From the NCBI GenBank assembly GCA_002452855.1, contig DKFS01000028.1, forward strand, positions 1 through 27,984: a DNA stretch of 27,984 bases, read 5' to 3'. The position numbers and the translations under genes were made by a program. The DNA is from Sulfurospirillum sp. UBA6790. Lineage in GTDB: Bacteria; Campylobacterota; Campylobacteria; Campylobacterales; Sulfurospirillaceae. The notes beneath the pieces were generated by a model that was not told the origin of the DNA, made no database searches, and saw only the letters and a program-made list of their open reading frames with translations. This document shows positions 1-9,046 of the stretch, in pieces. Positions within the stretch are counted from its first letter, which is position 1, and each line of letters begins with the position of its first letter.

Positions 1-674
1 CTTTTCTTCGTAAGGTACTCGGATTTGTGTGCTTCCCAGTATGTTTTGATTTGATCATCCGTAGCAGTCACTTCATTTGCATCAAGGCTGATAGCACTAA
101 CGGCTAGACGATCTTCCATAAAAAATGCAGAGGTAAAAAGGTCAATCTCTTTTTGTGAAGGAGGTAATTTAAAAAAACTTTCTAGTTTTGCATAAAGTAT
201 CTCTTTTTCAAGACCTTTTTCATAATCGCTTGGATTGATACGGTTTGATTTGAGGATAGAATAATAAAGGTCTTTGTTAAAAACTCCATTGGTCTGAAAA
301 TTTTGATTGGATGCCAAACGTTCTTTGACGTCGCTTTTTGTTGCTAGAAGACCAATCTCATCGGCATAATTAAGAAGAAGCGCTTGATTGACTAAAGTTT
401 TCATAACGATTTTATCAAGACCCATTTGGTCTGCTTGCTCTTGTGTAAGCTTCCCACCGAGCAAATTGTTGTAAAAACTGTAATGGTTAGCATAAGCGGA
501 TTGAAACTCTTGGACGGAAATAGTACGGTGACCGACTTTTGCGACGGAAGCGGCTCTGTCTTTATTCAGATCATATGCACCCCATCCTACAAATCCTGCA
601 CCAACGAACGCAATAGTGCTAATCCAGATAGTGATAACCAAATATTTTTTATGACGCTGCATCCACGTAATCAT
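1..674 (-). CDS. PpiD/SurA-like periplasmic peptidyl-prolyl isomerase, 3' part outside window
   Basis: The reading frame starts at ATG 674 and stays open to the left edge, so about 224 N-terminal residues are visible. It begins MITWMQRHKKYLVI, followed by one hydrophobic segment (about residues 9-29) that works as an uncleaved membrane anchor. A SurA_N-type helical chaperone region follows, with the typical run VMKTLVNQALLLNYADEIGL and then a helix near SDVKERLASN. This is the architecture of PpiD, an inner-membrane foldase that helps outer-membrane and periplasmic proteins fold; the parvulin catalytic domain would lie beyond the edge. A ribosome site (AAAGGGCAAGA) precedes the ATG. The gene is divergent from bioA. 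In Campylobacter jejuni a ppiD-like gene lies beside mraW/rsmH and ftsA/ftsZ, so ftsA-ftsZ may follow to the left; that is inference. Confidence 0.85.
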   Translation of the reverse strand, partial: MITWMQRHKKYLVITIWISTIAFVGAGFVGWGAYDLNKDRAASVAKVGHRTISVQEFQSAYANHYSFYNNLLGGKLTQEQADQMGLDKIVMKTLVNQALLLNYADEIGLLATKSDVKERLASNQNFQTNGVFNKDLYYSILKSNRINPSDYEKGLEKEILYAKLESFFKLPPSQKEIDLFTSAFFMEDRLAVSAISLDANEVTATDDQIKTYWEAHKSEYLTKK

Positions 675-703
675 TCTTGCCCTTTAAGAACTTTGTATTT
701 TGA

Positions 704-709
704 TATAAT
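704..709 (+). promoter_or_regulatory. Probable -10 element of bioA promoter
   Basis: A perfect TATAAT follows TTTTGA in the 105-bp divergent gap between the PpiD-like gene and bioA. No good -35 is seen, which is usual for Campylobacterota promoters. Transcription would start near 716, leaving a leader of about 64 nt before the bioA ATG. Confidence 0.45.
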
Positions 710-779
710 TCTATCTACATAGTTATTAAATAACGATAAATTAAGGAAAACTCCTAACAAAAAAAGGTAAAAATGAATC

Positions 780-2084
780 ATGAACAAACAAACGCTTATC
801 GATGCCGATTTCAAGCATATTTGGCATCCTTGCACCCAAATGAAAGACCACGAAACGCTTCCAATCATTCCCATTAAAAGTGGCAAGGGTGTTTATCTAA
901 AAGATTTTGATGATAACAGTTATATTGATGGTGTTAGTTCTTGGTGGGTTAATCTTTTCGGGCATGCCCATCCGTACATTAATCAAAAAATAAAAGAACA
1001 ACTCGATACCTTAGAACATGTTATTTTTGCTGGATTTACCCATGAGCCAATTATCAGACTCTCCGAGAGGCTTTGCGCGATAACACCTGCTGGGTTAGAG
1101 AAATGTTTTTATGCGGATAACGGTTCGAGTGCCATTGAAGTTGCCCTGAAAATGAGCTTTCAATACCATAAAAACAGAGGTGAAAAGCGTCCTTTCTTTG
1201 TCTCTTTAAGCAACAGTTACCATGGCGAGACGATTGGTGCTTTATCGGTAGGCGATGTTGATTTGTATAAAGAGATTTATGAAGAGATTTTGCTCCCGAC
1301 GTTTCAAGCACCCGTACCAAAAGATATGAGCGAAGTTGCCGCGCGTGAAGCCGCTTTAGGACTCGAAGCAATTTTTAAAGAAAAAGGTTCTGTGATTTCC
1401 GCTTTTATCCTTGAACCATTGGTACAATGTGCAGGGTATATGCATATGTATCATCCCCTCTACATTACGTTAGCACGCAAACTGTGTGACCAATATAATA
1501 TTCATCTCATTGCCGATGAAATCGCTGTTGGCTTTGGTCGAACGGGTAAAATGTTTGCGTGTGAGTATGCTGGTGTTAGCCCCGATTTTATGACACTGTC
1601 TAAAGGACTAACGGGTGGATATTTGCCATTATCTGTTGTGCTGACGACTCAAAAAATTTACGACGTGTTTTATTGTGATTATGGCGAATTTAAAGCTTTT
1701 TTGCATTCGCATAGCTATACCGGCAATCCTTTGGCATGCAGTGCCGCTAACGCGACGCTTGATTTATTTGAAAATGAAGCGGTTTTGGAAAAAAATCAAG
1801 AAAAAATTGCCTGCATGGCATCAAAACTTGAACAGTTTAAAACACTGCCCAATGTGAAAAATGTACGACAAACAGGTATGATAGCAGCAGTAGAACTGCA
1901 ACAATATCCTGTTGATTTTCGTGTTAATTTGAAAATCTTTACGTATGCCTTGAAAAAAGGTGTTTTGTTACGCCCTTTAAGTCATGTTGTCTATTTTATG
2001 CCTCCTTATGTCATTACATGTAATGAAATTGAGACGATGATGGATGTTGCATATGAGGCTATTGTAAGTCTAGACAGACTATAA
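780..2084 (+). CDS. bioA: Adenosylmethionine-8-amino-7-oxononanoate aminotransferase
   Basis: This PLP enzyme moves an amino group from S-adenosylmethionine to KAPA, giving DAPA, the antepenultimate step of biotin synthesis in the cytosol. At 434 residues it has the usual length for BioA. Visible signatures are IWHPCTQMK near the N-terminus, SSWWVNLFGHAHP (W55-W56, typical of BioA rather than other class III aminotransferases), YHGET (147-151), the PLP-binding Asp in LIADEI (D246), and the Schiff-base lysine in TLSKGLTGGYLPL (K275). An AAGG sits 12 bases before the ATG at 780; an ATG at 773 is in another frame. No other bio gene is in the window, so biotin genes are dispersed here. The frame contains one TTACATGTAA palindrome (2014-2023), read as ITCN. 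Confidence 0.95.
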   Translation: MNKQTLIDADFKHIWHPCTQMKDHETLPIIPIKSGKGVYLKDFDDNSYIDGVSSWWVNLFGHAHPYINQKIKEQLDTLEHVIFAGFTHEPIIRLSERLCAITPAGLEKCFYADNGSSAIEVALKMSFQYHKNRGEKRPFFVSLSNSYHGETIGALSVGDVDLYKEIYEEILLPTFQAPVPKDMSEVAAREAALGLEAIFKEKGSVISAFILEPLVQCAGYMHMYHPLYITLARKLCDQYNIHLIADEIAVGFGRTGKMFACEYAGVSPDFMTLSKGLTGGYLPLSVVLTTQKIYDVFYCDYGEFKAFLHSHSYTGNPLACSAANATLDLFENEAVLEKNQEKIACMASKLEQFKTLPNVKNVRQTGMIAAVELQQYPVDFRVNLKIFTYALKKGVLLRPLSHVVYFMPPYVITCNEIETMMDVAYEAIVSLDRL

Positions 2085-2116
2085 TACGCACCTTTATTTT
2101 AAGCGAAGGAAACCTT

Positions 2117-3034
2117 GTGAACATTCCCCATATTCCCGTACTTTTAGAAGAGGTTAAAGCAGCCTTTGAAACGGTTAATGATGGTTATATTATCGATTGT
2201 ACGTTAGGGTATGGTGGTCACAGCGAAGCTCTTTTGGAGCAAAATAGCCAGATAAAACTTATTGGATGTGATCAAGATGAAGAGGCATTAGCGTTTAGCA
2301 GACAACGTTTGATGCGTTTTGGGGATCGTGTAACGTTTGAACATGGTAATTTTGCAACGGTCATCCAAAAATACAAGCATTTGCCAATTCGAGGCATTCT
2401 AGCGGATATTGGTGTTTCATCGTTACAATTGGACAAAAAAGAGCGTGGATTTGCCTTTGATTCAGATGTGTTAGACATGCGGATGAATCCTGCGCAAGAA
2501 CTCAGTGCTTACGATGTTGTCAATCACTACGCCAAAGAAGAATTAGAGTTTATTTTACGCGAATACGGTGAAATACACGACTTTAAAAAAATGGCACAGG
2601 TCATTTGCGATGCGCGTGCAAAAGAGCCGATTAAAAGTGCGAAAGCGTTGTCCAAGTTAGTCGAAAAACTTGGCTTCAAAAAGAAAATTCACCCTTCAAC
2701 ACTTTTATTTCAAGCCATTCGCATTGAAGTCAATAATGAACTAGGTGTACTCACTGCTCTTTTAGAAAGTATTAAAAATGCCGATTTAGAGCATTGCATT
2801 GTGGGAATCATCTCTTTTCATTCATTGGAAGATCGTATCGTAAAGCAGACATTTAAAGTGTGGAGTCAGAACTGTATTTGCCCGCCTGAAGTAATGCGTT
2901 GCATGTGTGGAAACAATCATTCTATGGGAAAATTGGTCTCAAAAAAACCGATTGAAGCCAGTTCTGCTGAGATTAAAAAAAATCCACGAAGCCGTAGTGC
3001 GAAATTAAGAATTTTTGAGATTAAGAAGAGCTAA
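2117..3034 (+). CDS. rsmH: 16S rRNA (cytosine-1402-N4) methyltransferase RsmH
   Basis: RsmH (formerly MraW) methylates N4 of C1402 in the ribosomal P-site. The 305 residues show the class I SAM fold: VLLEEV at the start, the SAM loop DCTLGYGGHSEALLE, DIGVSSLQLDKKERGF in the middle, and the family signature GIISFHSLEDRIVKQ near residues 230-245. A Cys cluster (CICPPEVMRCMC) follows, as in many RsmH proteins. The start is GTG, set by AAGGA eight bases upstream. It lies 32 bp after bioA and its stop codon overlaps the start of the FtsL-like gene by one base (TAATG), which implies translational coupling. The rsmH-ftsL order is the classic start of the division and cell wall cluster. Confidence 0.96.
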   Translation: MNIPHIPVLLEEVKAAFETVNDGYIIDCTLGYGGHSEALLEQNSQIKLIGCDQDEEALAFSRQRLMRFGDRVTFEHGNFATVIQKYKHLPIRGILADIGVSSLQLDKKERGFAFDSDVLDMRMNPAQELSAYDVVNHYAKEELEFILREYGEIHDFKKMAQVICDARAKEPIKSAKALSKLVEKLGFKKKIHPSTLLFQAIRIEVNNELGVLTALLESIKNADLEHCIVGIISFHSLEDRIVKQTFKVWSQNCICPPEVMRCMCGNNHSMGKLVSKKPIEASSAEIKKNPRSRSAKLRIFEIKKS

Positions 3035-3318
3035 TGGACGATAAAAACCAGCTTTTAGACCATTATGATGCCGAACAAAAAATCGAAAAGAACCTTGATT
3101 TTCGATTTTTACTGCTCGTGTATATGGTGATAATGGTTGCATTTTTACTTATTTTGCCCAAGATTTATATCAAAAATCAGATTTACTATATGAGCCGCGA
3201 TATCAATAAACTTTATGGAGAATACTCCATTCTAAAAGAGGAAAACCGTGTCTTAAAACAAAATTTGGAAAACATGCGTTTTAAAAACCAAATTTTGGAT
3301 ACGATTTATATCAACTAA
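3034..3318 (+). CDS. Small bitopic membrane protein, FtsL-like
   Basis: This 94-residue protein has a charged cytoplasmic N-terminus, one transmembrane segment (about residues 24-46, starting FRFLLLVYMVIM) and a short periplasmic heptad-rich coiled coil (about 50-90). Topology, size and position directly after rsmH match FtsL, which forms a trimer with FtsB and FtsQ at the septum. FtsL diverges quickly in sequence, so the call rests on synteny and architecture. The start ATG overlaps the rsmH stop by one base. Campylobacter keeps a similar small membrane protein beside mraW. An alternative is a generic septum-formation-initiator (DivIC/FtsB) type protein. A TTTTACATGTAAAA palindrome lies a few bases after the stop. 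Confidence 0.6.
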   Translation: MDDKNQLLDHYDAEQKIEKNLDFRFLLLVYMVIMVAFLLILPKIYIKNQIYYMSRDINKLYGEYSILKEENRVLKQNLENMRFKNQILDTIYIN

Positions 3319-3351
3319 CTGTTTTACATGTAAAAAATTCAGGAGTACATA

Positions 3352-4656
3352 ATGTCACAAGAAGTCCTATTTTTAGGCGTTGTTGGCGCGTTTGTTTTAA
3401 TGTTGGTCATTAGCTTTGTATGGTTTAGAACCCTGTTAAATGATAAATCAAAAGAGATTGTAGAACTCAAAAATTTTGCAACACAAATTCAAGACGAAAA
3501 CATTCTGCTTAGCGTTCAAAAAGCAAAAATAGAGGCTGAACTCTCTGCCCAAAGAGAGGGGAATATTGCGTTAAAAGCAGACTTGGAAGAGCAAGGTAAA
3601 AGATTAGAGCTTAAATTAAATGCCATTATGGAGCAACATTTAGAGAAAAAGCTCCAAAAATTAGATGAAACATCTCAAAAATCGCTCGAAACATTGCTAA
3701 AACCTTTCAAGGAAAATTTAGATAGCTTTAAAAAAAGCGTTGAAAACTCCCAAGAATCCAGCATTAAAAAATTTGCTGAACTCTCCAAAGAAATTGAACT
3801 TGTAGCGCGTGCTGGCGTTAGCATTTCTAAAGAAGCCGAAAATTTAACGCAAGCGCTTAAGGGTAAAAAACAGTCTCAAGGAAGCTGGGGTGAGATGATT
3901 TTGGAAAGTGTTTTAGAGTATTCAGGGCTTCGCAAGGGAGAGCATTATGAAACCCAAGAGAGTTACAAAGATGAAGAAGGTCGCACAAAACGCCCCGATG
4001 TCGTGATTAAATTGCCACAAGACCGTACGATTATCATTGATTCTAAGGTCTCCTTGAACAGCTATGATGAGTTTATCAGAGCAGAAAGTGAAGAAGAAAA
4101 ACATATCGCTTCAAAAGCGCTGTGTCAAGCTTTTCGCAATCATATTGATACGCTTGATAGCAAAGACTATGCACACTACAAACAAGGAACGCTCCAGTAT
4201 GTTTTTATGTTTGTTCCTATTGAAGGCGCTTTTTCCATTGCTATTAGTGAAGACCCAACAATGTACGAATACGCACTTCGTAAGCACATCGCCATTGTCA
4301 ATCCTTCTACCTTGACGGTTTCACTTCGTACGATTTATCTCTACTGGCAAAGCGAACAATCCAATACTTTGGCTTCAAAACTCTTTGATGAAGCCGGTAA
4401 GATGTATGACAAAATGGTTGGTTTTGCGGAAAACTTTAGGCGAATTGGCGCACAAATACAAACCCTCAATAATAGCTATGATACTGCGCATAAACAGCTT
4501 ACTGAAGGCAGTGGAAATATCATGAGTCGGGTTGAAAATCTTAAGCGTCTTGGTGCCAAAGCCACCAAAAATCTGAAAGATGCCAATGTTCCTTATCAGG
4601 ATTTTACAACGGACATCGAAGAAGTGGAGCTTTTAAATCGTATTGAAGAGCTCTAA
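3352..4656 (+). CDS. rmuC: RmuC-family DNA recombination protein
   Basis: The 434 residues have an N-terminal membrane anchor (about 5-25), a long coiled coil (about 30-160) and a C-terminal RmuC domain with a restriction-endonuclease-like core. Core signatures are GSWGEMILESVLEYSGL, the run RPDVVIKLP followed by IIIDSKVSL (the presumed D..DSK nuclease-fold motif), and FMFVPIEGAFSIA. In E. coli RmuC limits inversions at short inverted repeats; the biochemical activity is not settled. The gene follows the FtsL-like gene by 33 bp with a GGAG ribosome site. In a genome rich in a short palindrome (see the TTACATGTAA entry), a protein linked to inverted-repeat stability is a suggestive neighbour, though rmuC is widespread. 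Confidence 0.9.
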   Translation: MSQEVLFLGVVGAFVLMLVISFVWFRTLLNDKSKEIVELKNFATQIQDENILLSVQKAKIEAELSAQREGNIALKADLEEQGKRLELKLNAIMEQHLEKKLQKLDETSQKSLETLLKPFKENLDSFKKSVENSQESSIKKFAELSKEIELVARAGVSISKEAENLTQALKGKKQSQGSWGEMILESVLEYSGLRKGEHYETQESYKDEEGRTKRPDVVIKLPQDRTIIIDSKVSLNSYDEFIRAESEEEKHIASKALCQAFRNHIDTLDSKDYAHYKQGTLQYVFMFVPIEGAFSIAISEDPTMYEYALRKHIAIVNPSTLTVSLRTIYLYWQSEQSNTLASKLFDEAGKMYDKMVGFAENFRRIGAQIQTLNNSYDTAHKQLTEGSGNIMSRVENLKRLGAKATKNLKDANVPYQDFTTDIEEVELLNRIEEL

Positions 4657-4684
4657 AGCTTTTTTACATGTAACGTGCAATTAG

Positions 4685-4726
4685 CCTTGTTCTTTCATCT
4701 TAGCACAAGGATTTGGGCGTTACAAT
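4685..4726 (+). promoter_or_regulatory. Candidate copA promoter with upstream dyad
   Basis: The 92-bp gap before copA contains an inverted repeat CCTTGT (4685-4690) / ACAAGG (4705-4710) with a 14-base spacer, then TACAAT (4721-4726) as a possible -10. The dyad may be an operator for a copper sensor, or a weak terminator of rmuC. It does not match a CueR site that I can recognise. Confidence 0.3.
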
Positions 4727-4748
4727 GTCATAAAAAAGAGGACAAAAT

Positions 4749-6923
4749 ATGTCTCAAAATAATTTTGATTTAGATATTAAAGGAATGACGTGTGCAGCGT
4801 GTTCTGCGCGTATTGAGCGTGTTTTAAATAAAATAGAAGGTGTTGAAGCAACGGTCAATTTGGCCGCAGAAACTGCACATATTACCTCTTCTAATCCTGA
4901 AATTGGGTTGGATAAAATTATTCAAACAATCGAAAAGACGGGATTTCAAGCTACGGAACTTATCAGCGTTGATCAAGAACAAAAAAGTATGGAAAAGGAG
5001 CAAGAGTATCGCAAGCTTTTGATTGAATTTAGTATTGCCGCCGTTATAACCCTTCCATTTTTAGGAGAGATGATTTTTATGCTCCTTGGCATTCATCCAT
5101 GGCATCTTCCTTCATGGCTACAACTTGTACTAGCTACCATCATTCAGTTTTATGTCGGGCGTAAATTCTATAAGGGTGCGTATAAAAGCTTAGCGGGTGG
5201 CGGTGCCAATATGGATGTATTGGTGGTGCTTGGTACAAGTGCCGCTTATATGTTAAGCCTCGCCGTGATGGTACTAGGACTTTCAGGGCATCTCTATTTT
5301 GAAGCGTCTGCTTCGGTGATTACTTTAGTACTTCTTGGAAAACTGTTAGAGCTCCGCGCCAAAGCAAAGACAGGATTTGCTATCGCTAAACTTCTGCACC
5401 TCCAGCCTAAAACAGCGTTTGTTGAAAGAGCGGGTGTTTCACAAGAAATCAGCATTGAAGATTTACATGTAAACGATATTTTTATTGTCAAAGCAGGGCA
5501 GAGTATTCCGACGGATGGTGTTGTTATTGAAGGACAAAGCTTGGTGGATGAATCCATGATGACGGGTGAAAGCTTGCCGGTGCTTAAGTCTCTTAATGAC
5601 ACGGTTGTTGGGGCGACTAAAAATGGTGATGGTATGCTCAAATGCAAAGCTACCAAAGTCGGCTCGGATACTTTTTTAGCTTCTATTGTCAAACTGATTG
5701 AAGAGGCACAAGGTTCAAAAGCACCTATTCAGCGTTTAGCCGACACGATTGCGGGTATTTTTGTTCCTGTGGTTGTTGGTATCGCTACGGTGACGCTGAT
5801 TGCCTGGTGGTTTATCAGCCATGATTTTGAGCTTTCTTTGATTAATGCGGTTGCTGTTTTAGTCATCGCATGTCCGTGTGCTTTGGGGCTTGCAACACCG
5901 ACAGCCATTATGGTGGGCGTGGGGCGAGGTGCGAGTGAGGGAATTCTCATCAAAAATGCAGAAGTACTTGAAAATGTGGGCAAAATCACAGCCGTTGTGT
6001 TTGATAAAACAGGAACTCTGACGTATGCCGATATTAAGGTCAATACGGTTCTGAGTGAATATGCATTTTTGCCAGAAAATGAGCTTTTAGCTTTAGCCGC
6101 AGCGTTAGAAGAGGGTTCTAATCATCCGCTCGCTAAGGCCATTGTCAAAGCTTCCAAGGAACATACCGATACTAAGAGCTATAGCGTTACGAATTTTCAA
6201 AACTATTCAGGACGTGGCGTTTCAGGCGATAGTGAAGGCATCACCTATTATGCAGGGTCTATGCATTTTATTACGCAGATGACAGGCATGAAACCAAGCG
6301 CAGAAGCGGGAGTGCTTTTGCATTCAGGCAATAGCATTGTCGCACTTTCAACGTCGAAAGAGATTTTAGGCTACATTGCACTAAGCGATACGATTCGTGA
6401 GAGTGCAAAAGAAGCTATTTCTAAGCTTCAGGCCAAAAACATTGAAGTCTATATGCTCACAGGCGATAACCGCATCAGCGCACAAGCTGTGGCAGATTCA
6501 CTCGGTCTTAACCATGTTTTTGCAGAGGTTTTACCTTCTGAAAAAGCCGATAAAATTACACAGCTAAAACAAGAAGGATATTTTGTCTGTATGGTGGGCG
6601 ATGGTATCAACGATGCACCAGCTCTTGCGCTTTCAGATGTTGCTATTGCGATGGCACAAGGCTCTGACATTGCGATTGAGAGTGCGGACCTCATTTTAAC
6701 CAAAAATGACCCTATCAATGTTTTGCATGCCATTGATCTTTCTCGCGCTACTCTGTCAAAAATTAAGCAAAACCTCTTCCTCGCTTTTGTGTATAATACT
6801 TTAGCGATTCCCTTAGCTTTTTTAGGGCTGCTTAGTCCTGTCATCGCAGGAGCGGCAATGGCAATGAGCTCGGTTTCGGTAGTGAGTAATTCACTGTTAC
6901 TCAGACATTGGAAAGTAAAATAA
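4749..6923 (+). CDS. copA: Cu(+)-exporting P1B-type ATPase CopA
   Basis: CopA pumps Cu(I) out of the cytoplasm. The 724 residues show one N-terminal HMA domain (GMTCAACS, C15 and C18), then the P1B membrane helices, the actuator loop MTGES (272-275), the metal site CPC in [13 protein letters not shown] (C375, C377), the phosphorylation motif DKTGTLT (D419), the HP motif SNHPLA (H459), and the ATP hinge [12 protein letters not shown]7 has YN (FVYNTLAIP) and TM8 has [11 protein letters not shown]; together with CPC these mark Cu(I) specificity (P1B-1). Only one HMA domain is present, which is normal for bacterial CopA. copZ follows after 24 bp. The frame contains a TTACATGTAA copy (5463-5472) coding L239-H-V-N in the linker before the actuator domain. 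Confidence 0.97.
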   Translation: MSQNNFDLDIKGMTCAACSARIERVLNKIEGVEATVNLAAETAHITSSNPEIGLDKIIQTIEKTGFQATELISVDQEQKSMEKEQEYRKLLIEFSIAAVITLPFLGEMIFMLLGIHPWHLPSWLQLVLATIIQFYVGRKFYKGAYKSLAGGGANMDVLVVLGTSAAYMLSLAVMVLGLSGHLYFEASASVITLVLLGKLLELRAKAKTGFAIAKLLHLQPKTAFVERAGVSQEISIEDLHVNDIFIVKAGQSIPTDGVVIEGQSLVDESMMTGESLPVLKSLNDTVVGATKNGDGMLKCKATKVGSDTFLASIVKLIEEAQGSKAPIQRLADTIAGIFVPVVVGIATVTLIAWWFISHDFELSLINAVAVLVIACPCALGLATPTAIMVGVGRGASEGILIKNAEVLENVGKITAVVFDKTGTLTYADIKVNTVLSEYAFLPENELLALAAALEEGSNHPLAKAIVKASKEHTDTKSYSVTNFQNYSGRGVSGDSEGITYYAGSMHFITQMTGMKPSAEAGVLLHSGNSIVALSTSKEILGYIALSDTIRESAKEAISKLQAKNIEVYMLTGDNRISAQAVADSLGLNHVFAEVLPSEKADKITQLKQEGYFVCMVGDGINDAPALALSDVAIAMAQGSDIAIESADLILTKNDPINVLHAIDLSRATLSKIKQNLFLAFVYNTLAIPLAFLGLLSPVIAGAAMAMSSVSVVSNSLLLRHWKVK

Positions 6924-6947
6924 AAAATCACATAATAAGGAAAAAAT

Positions 6948-7154
6948 ATGGCAACAATCACACTGGTTGTAAAAGGTATGAGTTGTATGGGATGCGTTAA
7001 GAGTGTTAAAGGGGTTCTTGAAGCGATTAAAGGTGTTAAAAGTGTTGATGTCGATCTTGCAAGTGGAAAGACAATTGTCGAATACGACATGCCAATGGAC
7101 GTGACTCTTTTTGATAAAGCCATTGAAGAAGCAGGTTTCGAAGTCGTTTCATAA
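6948..7154 (+). CDS. copZ: Copper chaperone, CopZ-type HMA protein
   Basis: This 68-residue single HMA domain has the metal site GMSCMGC near residues 11-16 and the ferredoxin-like babbab pattern (VKSVKGVLEAIKGVKSVDVDL). Such proteins carry Cu(I) in the cytosol and hand it to the HMA domain or entry site of CopA. It starts 24 bp after copA behind AAGGA, so the two are almost surely cotranscribed. A mercury chaperone role (MerP-like) is unlikely because no signal peptide or mer gene is present. Confidence 0.9.
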   Translation: MATITLVVKGMSCMGCVKSVKGVLEAIKGVKSVDVDLASGKTIVEYDMPMDVTLFDKAIEEAGFEVVS

Positions 7155-7165
7155 ATTTGAAGTTC

Positions 7166-7204
7166 TGGCACGACTCACGCCAAGCCCTCTTTGGCTAAGT
7201 GCCA
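7166..7204. terminator. Stem-loop downstream of copZ
   Basis: Nested inverted repeats lie 12 bases after the copZ stop: TGGCAC (7166-7171) pairs with GTGCCA (7199-7204), and GCCAA (7179-7183) pairs with TTGGC (7191-7195). No uridine run follows, so it may stabilise the mRNA end rather than terminate on its own. Confidence 0.4.
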
Positions 7205-7232
7205 CGCGTTATTACCACGTTTTACATGTAAA

Positions 7233-7259
7233 AAGACGAGCCCTTTAAGGACTCGTCTT
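7233..7259. terminator. Bidirectional terminator between copZ and nnrS
   Basis: AAGACGAG (7233-7240) and CTCGTCTT (7252-7259) form a perfect 8-bp stem, extended by CCTT/AAGG inside the loop. It lies between two convergent genes, five bases before the nnrS stop codon, and directly after a TTACATGTAA copy (7222-7231). Confidence 0.7.
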
Positions 7260-7264
7260 GAACG

Positions 7265-8470
7265 TTATTTTTCAAATAAGATATGAAGGTAACGTTTTGA
7301 CCACAATGCAAAAACAACAATCCAAAGTCCTGCCGCGGTTAATAGGGCATGCACATAGCCAAACTGTGGAAAAATCCCTGAAAAAATACGCATTAAAGTC
7401 ATCAGTTGTATGAGTCCAAAGAGTATCTGTGCATAGAGGTCTGCTTTAGGTGTTCTTCCTGAATGTCCTAGAACGATGCGCGTTCCAAATCCAATTAAAA
7501 TCGTCGTAAAATACCCAAGTGCTATCGCGTGTAATGGCGCTTTTTCCATAAAAATGGGCATGCCTATTAACAGCGAAATGTCTTGAATGCTATAGAGTGC
7601 AAATCCAACAGGTGCCCACCAAAGGGAGAGAAATAAGACGCCTAAAATCGCAGGCGCTTTACTATATGGTAGCTTCCATTTGAAAAGCTCATACGTTAAA
7701 ATCAATGTTAAAGCACCATTTGCCACAAAGGCATTGATAGCTAAAAATTCCAAGCCCACCTTTAAAACAAGTGCGCCCACAAGCAAAGGGATAAAAGAGC
7801 TGCTTTTATTGATGGGGTATCCCGAAATCGCATTAGCTGTAAAGAACGGAATCATCTTTTGCGATACGACGATAACAATCAAGAACAAATACAGAAAAAA
7901 CCCTACACCAAACGCAAGCGAATAGGTTGGTATGAACGCATCTACAATAAACAAGAGATGCGAAACCCCACCCAATGCAAAAGCACGGAGCATCCATGTG
8001 GTATCTTTTTTATTGGCCACAGGAATAGTGCTTTTGGTTTGAATGGCTAATAGAATTTGACACAATTTGATATACCCAATGCCAATAACCATCATACCTA
8101 TTGTGGCGTAAAGTTGTGAAATAAACGTAAGCGCTATAAATAAAACTGCACCACCGTTAATCCACCATGCCACAGGTACATACGACTCTTTTTTAGGAGA
8201 AGGTTGTGCTAAGTAGCGTGGAAAAGTTGTCAGCAAAAAGCCTGCGAAAAATTGCGTAAACACAACAAACATAAACGCATAACCATGGTAGAGACCTGTA
8301 CTGACGTTTAATGCGACAACGCCTGTGTAATTGAGCATTAAAAGAATGATAAATAAAAGCCCTTGCACAACGCCTGTAAAGAAAAAGAGGCGATGTGGCT
8401 GAGCAACTAAGTTCTCTAGTGCCGTCGTTTTAGGCGGAGGAGGTGGGGTTAAACTACTGACAAAAACCAC
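7265..8470 (-). CDS. NnrS family multi-pass haem/copper membrane protein
   Basis: The 401 residues form about 11-12 transmembrane segments. Family features include QPHRLFFFTGVVQG at the start, YHGYAFMFVVFTQFFAGFLLTTFPRYL, the run HLLFIVDAFIPT, and PLHAIALGYFTTILIGFGTRIVLGHSGR with conserved histidines. NnrS proteins protect cells from nitric oxide and are often found with nitrite/NO metabolism; the exact reaction is not known. The only usable start is a GTG at 8470, inside the end of tpx (17-bp overlap), served by AGGGGGG about nine bases before it. This points to translation coupled to tpx and a joint oxidative and nitrosative stress role, which is inference. Confidence 0.88.
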   Translation of the reverse strand: MVFVSSLTPPPPPKTTALENLVAQPHRLFFFTGVVQGLLFIILLMLNYTGVVALNVSTGLYHGYAFMFVVFTQFFAGFLLTTFPRYLAQPSPKKESYVPVAWWINGGAVLFIALTFISQLYATIGMMVIGIGYIKLCQILLAIQTKSTIPVANKKDTTWMLRAFALGGVSHLLFIVDAFIPTYSLAFGVGFFLYLFLIVIVVSQKMIPFFTANAISGYPINKSSSFIPLLVGALVLKVGLEFLAINAFVANGALTLILTYELFKWKLPYSKAPAILGVLFLSLWWAPVGFALYSIQDISLLIGMPIFMEKAPLHAIALGYFTTILIGFGTRIVLGHSGRTPKADLYAQILFGLIQLMTLMRIFSGIFPQFGYVHALLTAAGLWIVVFALWSKRYLHILFEK

Positions 8471-9014
8471 AGCAACTAGCCCCCCTGTTTCCAGCGTCGA
8501 TGGCAGCTTGTAGTGCCTCGCTATAATTTGGTTCTTCGGTTATCTCTGGAACAATCTGTTTATAAACGATTTTTCCATCTTTACTAATGACAAAAATGGC
8601 TCTGGCACACAATCCTTTTAATGCACCTTCCCCAATTAAAATACCATATGCTTTCGCAAACGCTTTGTCCCTAAAGTCACTCGCAACACTTAAATTTTCA
8701 ATGCCTTCTGTATTACAAAATTTAGCATTTGCAAAGGGTAAATCCATCGAAATAATCGTCGTATCAATCGTGTCATACTGGGCGACTTCTTGATTAAAGC
8801 GTCTTGCTTCAGCACTACAAACGGGTGTATCCAAAGAAGGCACTGCGATAAGAAGTTGCGCTTTGTTGCCTTCTAATCCAACCATTTTATCTTGCAAATC
8901 AGGTGTTACAACTTTGATGATAGGCGCAGGATTGCCCACCTCTTGGAATTTTCCTTCCAATTTTACAGGGGTTCCTTTAAAAGCCGTTTTATCTATTTTT
9001 GCGGTAAATGTCAT
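8454..9014 (-). CDS. tpx: Thiol peroxidase Tpx with Cys-rich C-terminal tail
   Basis: Tpx is a thioredoxin-dependent atypical 2-Cys peroxiredoxin that reduces hydrogen peroxide and organic peroxides. The 186 residues carry the peroxidatic site PSLDTPVCSAEARRFN (T63, C66), the resolving cysteine in NAKFCNTEG (C100), and the Arg of the active site in LCARAIFVI (R138). Family members are usually about 165-170 residues. Here the C-terminus runs on for about 15-18 residues and ends GASCCGFCQ (C181, C182, C185). The DNA coding this tail also holds the ribosome site and start of nnrS. Whether the extra cysteines bind metal, exchange disulfides, or are a by-product of the overlap is open. The AAAGGAA ribosome site before ATG 9014 is good. 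Confidence 0.93.
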   Translation of the reverse strand: MTFTAKIDKTAFKGTPVKLEGKFQEVGNPAPIIKVVTPDLQDKMVGLEGNKAQLLIAVPSLDTPVCSAEARRFNQEVAQYDTIDTTIISMDLPFANAKFCNTEGIENLSVASDFRDKAFAKAYGILIGEGALKGLCARAIFVISKDGKIVYKQIVPEITEEPNYSEALQAAIDAGNRGASCCGFCQ

Positions 9015-9046
9015 GTGATTCCTTTCTATTGTTTTATATGAGAGAC

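Noticed and set aside
426..722. Plus-strand frame opposite the PpiD-like gene
   Set aside because: It is a shadow of the minus-strand gene, with no ribosome site and no protein-like composition.
773..775. ATG at 773 as bioA start
   Set aside because: It is out of frame with bioA; the ATG at 780 gives the family N-terminus.
6449..7171. Long minus-strand frame across copA end and copZ
   Set aside because: Opposite two clear genes; its sequence is rich in Ser/Ala/Thr from reversed codons and has no domain pattern.
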